Assembly (NCBI RefSeq): GCF_011075055.1
Contig: NW_025401134.1
Location: 124,001 to 188,000, forward strand
DNA: 64,000 nucleotides
From: Mangifera indica
Lineage: Eukaryota; Streptophyta; Magnoliopsida; Sapindales; Anacardiaceae
Reading direction: 5' to 3'
This document shows positions 59,602 through 64,000 of this stretch, one piece after another. The position numbers and the translations under genes were made by a program. The notes under the pieces are model-generated. The model had not been told where the DNA came from. It saw only the letters and a program-made list of their open reading frames with translations, and made no database searches. Each line of letters starts with the position of its first letter. The stretch's first letter is position 1.

Positions 59602-60558
59602 CTATAATTTTATTATAAGAAATTTAATCACCTGGGCTGGAAATCTTGATTCTCCTCTGCATTTCTTATCTTCCCAAGCAGTTGGGTCAATGTTTGACCC
59701 TCCAAAACTTACAGCCTTAAAATTATAAATAAATTTTTTAATAATTTAAGATAAGTTAACTATAAAATGTGTTCGAAAATTCCCAAAAATAATTTTTAAT
59801 TGGTGTGTTAATTGTAATTAAAAAACTAATTATTACATTACTAGGGAAATTAATAAATATTTAAGTTATAAGGTTTAAATTAATTTGAAAAAAAAAAAAG
59901 AGGTAAAATGTAATTTTTCAAATCAAACTCATGCCTGCCTCTCAAGCTTGAGCAGAGATCATAGTAGTTTAATGAGCTTGAATACATTAGCAAACAAACC
60001 TGGAAAACTCCATGAAGCTGGTGGGCAGTATAGTTATAGAGAAAAAGAGGCAATCCAGGAGTTATTGCCCTTACAGAGTCCTTATATTTCTGTGGAAGCC
60101 CTAAATATATATAATTTGAAAAAAAGATATCACTTAAAAACTATAAAAATTAAACAAGAGAAAATAATATTTTTTAATTTACCAAAAAGTTGGCGACGAA
60201 GATCTTCTTGCATTGTTTCATTGTTGCATACAAAGATGTAGCCTCCAAGTGTCTCATTTCTTGGCAACATTTCACCCGGAGGAAGAGTTTTGTACCATTT
60301 ATGGTCAGCAGCAGGCTGATGATATTGCAGCTTCACTGATAGATTCCTCAATGGAATATTATTGAAACAAAGCTTTTTGTGGCGGTCATTGTTGTTTTCG
60401 ATATCCTCATGATCATGATCATCCTTTCCTTGGATCATTCTCAATTGGATGATGTCAGATGAAAGGCTTGCCGCAACGTTCCACCATGTTGGGTGCTCGT
60501 CCGTGCAGGCTAAATCCAGCGGTTGCCATATCGAGCTCCCGAAGATGTTATTCATCAT
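59602..60558 (-). CDS. DCD-domain protein (B2/NRP-like), three exons, C-terminally short
   Basis: Three exons can be joined on the minus strand: 60558-60183, 60100-60000 and 59715-59632, all with GT..AG borders and matching phases (1, then 0). The 187 residues begin MMNNIFGSSIWQPLD. The DCD (development and cell death) domain starts at about residue 95: LPPGEMLPRNETLGGYIFVC, DLRRQLFG, then LPQKYKDSVRAITPGLPLFL and YTAHQLHGVF, then FGGSNIDPTAWEDKKC and SRFPAQ. B2 and NRP proteins act in stress- and ER-stress-linked cell death. The last strand of the domain is normally on a further exon, which I do not find within 2 kb. Reading through the third donor adds nine residues and a TAG at 59602. The gene is therefore either truncated or a recent pseudogene. 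All lesion-free exons argue for recent function. Confidence 0.8.
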
Positions 60559-63160
60559 GTTCTTTATAAATGTTATAATTTTAAAAAATAGTATTAATTT
60601 ATAACAATTAGTTGTATTTAGGATTGACCCAAAAATGCACTGGGTGTTAGACTGTCCCTTAATCTAAGTTAATTTTCAATCAGTGAATGATAAAAATTTC
60701 ATAGTTTTAAAATTAAAATGTGTTTTTTAATGTTGTATTTTATTATTAACACTTAAGAGGTTGAGTTTAAGGTTTCAAGTAAAAAATTGTAATTTTTTAT
60801 TTGTTTCTAATATATATCTATATTTTATATTAAAGTCTTCATCATGTAATAAATTTGAACGTGCTTAACACATCATACATAATGTCATTCCATTCTTACT
60901 TTAAAATCATAACATATTCTAAATTAACTAATATCTTTTCCCTAAATAATCTATATTTTAATTCCATGAGCAAAATTTTTCGATTCAAAAGTACCCATTT
61001 GTCTTAGGTTGATTTTCTATTTTAGAATATTACTAAAATGGACTTTTAAGAATATTTTATGTAAATATCATCTACAAATTCTGGTAATCCTTACTTCAAC
61101 CTTCTTATCTTTGATTGACTTAAAAAAAAAACAAACTAAAACTAAGCGACAAACTCAACCATAAATTGCTTGCCCATCACATGCATAAATTAAAAATAAA
61201 TAAATTTAAAAATAGTTAAATAATAATTGCAAGTGGCATTCCCTAAAAATAATACCATTATCATAACCCGCAAATCACATGTCAGCTTAATAAATAAAAA
61301 ATCCCACTATCAAACACGCTCTCCAATTAATCATTTTCACCATCCTAATCTTGACTGACAATAAAATTTTTTTAACTTACTTTAATTTTGATTAATTAGT
61401 AATAATTATTACAATTAAATTAAAAAACGCTGATATACGTAAATATGTAATTGAATCTAGAAAAGAGACAGAGTAATAGACAACGACGCACCTCATTGAA
61501 TCACCAAACCTCCTTCGTTGGGAGTCGTAACGAAGGAGAGTTTATGATGTCTTTGTATTTTTAACAAAAGCAATAATTAGATATAATCGATGTATAAAAT
61601 ACTCTATAAATACGTAATATACGGTTCTGCCAGACAAGACTTTTTCCTACTTTTTTTTCTTTTGGAGCCACTCTTCAACTACCTATTCTCGTGTCTCCTT
61701 TTTATTTTTAATTAAAATAATTAATAATCTAACTTATAAGAAAATTTTGTTGATATTTATTTTTAGATTTGGGTGAGGCTAGGCTATAGGGCATGAGATG
61801 GAGAAGAATAGAGTGGGGCCACTGCCACAACTGCAGAACAACTGCAACATTTGCAGGAGTCCGACGTGTCAGCCACTGCCTCACACTTGTCGCTTTAACT
61901 TACACTCATTGACTCCACGCTTCTTTGTCTGGCATGATTTTCACGCCGCATTTTAAACCACTCTTCACCCCCTTCGTAAAAAAATCAACCACTATTTTTA
62001 AAATCGTACAGATAATCAAATTAATTATTTAATAGTTAATTTATTATTATATATTTTAACTTTAAAATACATAATAATCCGAAAAAATTTAAATCCAAGA
62101 ATTTTAACTTAAAAAAATAACTACAATCCTACCACATTCGATAAATAAAAAAAATCTAATGGTAGATAAACAACAATTTATATTGAATTATTAATGCATA
62201 AAGATAGAGCTATCACATGAGCAGTTTGAAATACGATATTTTAGTATGGCACGAGTAAGCACGACTCGTTATTATACCATATTGTTCCAAGCTTGTCAGT
62301 TGGTCCGATTGTGTCGTGGGCCTAACCTTTAGGTCTACAAGGTGGTATGATACTGTATATAATATTATTAAAAGTATTAATAAATAAAATAATAATTATA
62401 ATATAAATTTTATTTTTTTGAATTAGCGAGGGTCGACCTTATTAAAGGTCTGACCCTATATACATAAGATCATGTTGCGGAGCTTGTGTATTTTTTGAGC
62501 TGGCTCGACCCATTGACATTTCTATATAAAGATATATTTTTGTTGTTTTCGAAATCTTAAAAGACTCTTTATTGGCACATATCACATAACATTATTATTG
62601 TTTCTTATAGTGGATAGGGTAGCGGGCAAGCTATTTGAGTTACTTTTAAAAAACAAATAACGTTATATTCAAATTGACTTAAATATATAATGATCAATTT
62701 AAAATTGCACTATTTAAATTGATAAAAAAAATGCCACTAAAGATTAAAAGTGAAATAATTAATGTCATAAACAGAATAAATAGTTTTAATAATAGACAAA
62801 TAATATTATTGATATAATGAAAATTATTATTGAATGAAGATTTGAACTAAACTCAAATTAAACTATTAAACTAAAACTTTAGTTTAAATTCGATTTGAAT
62901 CAAATTAAACACTAAACTTGAGTTGAATTAGCTTGGTCTAAACTTAATTGTAAAAACAATATGAAACTCTGGGTTGAGATGGGAATTTTTGGCCTTTTTG
63001 TGATGTACTAATAATTGATTGGAATCGACTTAAAATGATTAAAAAAAACAAGACTAAAATAATTTGAAAAAAAGAAGGTACAAAATTATAATATTTGAAG
63101 TAATTGGACTAAATGTAATAATTTCAAATCGGAAGGATGAAAAAAACTATCTCTTAATGG
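60559..63160. other. upstream region of the DCD gene and AT-rich spacer
   Basis: No coding exon seen. 61780-61960 is GC-richer (GCCACTGCCACAACTGCAGA, CGACGTGTCAGCCACTGCC) and includes ACGTGTC, the core of ABRE-type elements, but it is over 1.2 kb from the start codon. 62240-62540 holds words such as GGCACGAGTAAGCACGACTC and CGTGGGCCTAACCTT, typical of ends of hAT-type repeats. 62750-63060 shares sequence with 53780-54070. Confidence 0.35.
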
Positions 63161-63456
63161 TAAGGTCTAGCATGTCACATAATGTGCTATACACCAAGGC
63201 GGGTTGTGTTGGCACACTAAGTCTGAAGGCCAACATATCTCACACCACGATGGGTTATAAAATTTCATAGCTTTTGTGGGTTGACCCACAAAAGATATAA
63301 ATTTTTTATTTTTTAATTTTTGTGTTTCGCATTGTGAGAGCCTATCAACCTTCCTGTGAGGTCTGGACCCGGTCTGAAAATTCAAGGACTGCCAAAATTT
63401 GTTGCAACAATCTATTGTACTAAAGGTGCTCATAGACTATACCGGCAATTAGGGTT
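63161..63456 (+). repeat. dispersed repeat family R1, copy 2
   Basis: Same family as 25149-25440, here starting AAGGTCTAGCATGTCACATA and ending TATACCGGCAATTAGGG, followed by an A-rich stretch. Most of the length aligns, with an 8-bp deletion near 63199 and an insertion near 63405. Confidence 0.75.
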
Positions 63457-63805
63457 TAAGAAAAAAATAACAATACACACCAATCTATATGATATGTTGG
63501 GGAAGAGATGAGTAATACATCAAAAAGTAGAGAGAAGATGAATTCAATATGAGATTTAAAGATATTTTCGATTTGAAAATATAAAAAATATGTGTTTAAT
63601 CGATTTCACGATTTTTCTTCTAAAATAAACGTGTTTCAAAATTTTGAAATGACCTGAAACGTTTCCTACAAGTTTTGGTGAGTTTTGAAAACGAAAACGT
63701 TTCCGAAACGTGGAAACACCTCCTATTGTAAGTTTCCGTGCTACTTAGGACAGCTGCAATGAAGTAACATCATCACACATTTAAGATTGTGATGAAGCAT
63801 ATACT

Positions 63806-64000
63806 TGCTAGATTAATATTAATAAAGCATACACATTAACATAAAATTTGAAAAAACATGTTTTGAGTAAGAACTGAAACTATTCGAAACCTACAGAGTC
63901 GGTTCCATATATTTGCTAGATTACTAGTCATGAAACATACACATTAAATTTGAAAAAACAGGTTTTGAGTTGGAATCTAAACTACTTGAAACCTACAAGG
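63806..64000. repeat. tandem repeat of about 107 bp, running off the window
   Basis: Two units, from about 63806 and 63913, both start TTGCTAGATTA and contain ACACATTAA, ATTTGAAAAAACA and GTTTTGAGT, ending GAAACCTACA. Further units may lie beyond 64000. Confidence 0.7.

Noticed and set aside
59885..60241. 118-codon plus-strand frame near 60 kb
   Set aside because: It is antisense to the DCD exons and introns; the minus-strand reading has clear domain similarity and splice sites.
61780..61960. ABRE-type promoter for the DCD gene
   Set aside because: The ACGTGTC core is more than 1.2 kb from the start codon, and such short words occur by chance.

Overview
This is nuclear DNA of a flowering plant, most likely a eudicot. 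It is AT-rich, genes are split by introns with GT..AG borders, and the recognisable families are plant ones: RPS2-like LRR exons, PDR-type ABCG transporter, TOPLESS corepressor, HD-Zip II, FAR1/MULE transposase, a chromodomain Ty3/gypsy element and a DCD-domain (B2/NRP) protein. Species cannot be fixed from the sequence. There is no prokaryotic organisation, CRISPR array or operon.

Layout. (1) 1-6.3 kb: the 3' half of an LRR gene. A three-exon cassette is duplicated in tandem, all exons are open and in phase 0, and a short terminal exon follows. (2) 6.5-13.1 kb: fragments of three genes, all on the + strand and in the repeating order ABCG, TOPLESS, HD-Zip, ABCG, TOPLESS. (3) 13.2-18.6 kb: a decayed gypsy element inserted in a TOPLESS intron (5-bp target duplication). 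(4) 18.6-23.5 kb: the rest of that TOPLESS pseudogene. (5) 23.5-31.5 kb: mostly AT-rich spacer with an F-box-like fragment, a 769-bp MULE-type element and one ABCG exon. (6) 31.5-34.4 kb: a second TOPLESS 3' half, joined to an LRR pseudogene. (7) 35.0-42.0 kb: a 7-kb MULE with about 760-bp inverted ends, a 10-bp target duplication and an open transposase gene, inserted into the LRR pseudogene. (8) 42.5-51 kb: HD-Zip and ABCG fragments again, with a hAT-like insertion and a TOPLESS 3'-end remnant. (9) 51-64 kb: AT-rich repeats, a second MULE-type small element and a three-exon DCD-domain gene on the minus strand (59.6-60.6 kb).

How it fits together. Most of the window is a graveyard of one composite block (HD-Zip + ABCG + TOPLESS, next to an LRR gene) that was already broken before it was copied: the ABCG copies share the same frameshift, and two share the same ABCG-to-TOPLESS breakpoint. 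Later transposons landed in the copies, and comparison between copies gives their exact borders. Genes that could still be expressed are the LRR gene (5' end outside the window), the MULE transposase and possibly the DCD gene, whose domain end is missing. I found no clearly new biological system. The strongest novelties are the exon-cassette amplification, the long-TIR MULE, the small MULE family with a central hairpin, and the dated series of nested rearrangements.
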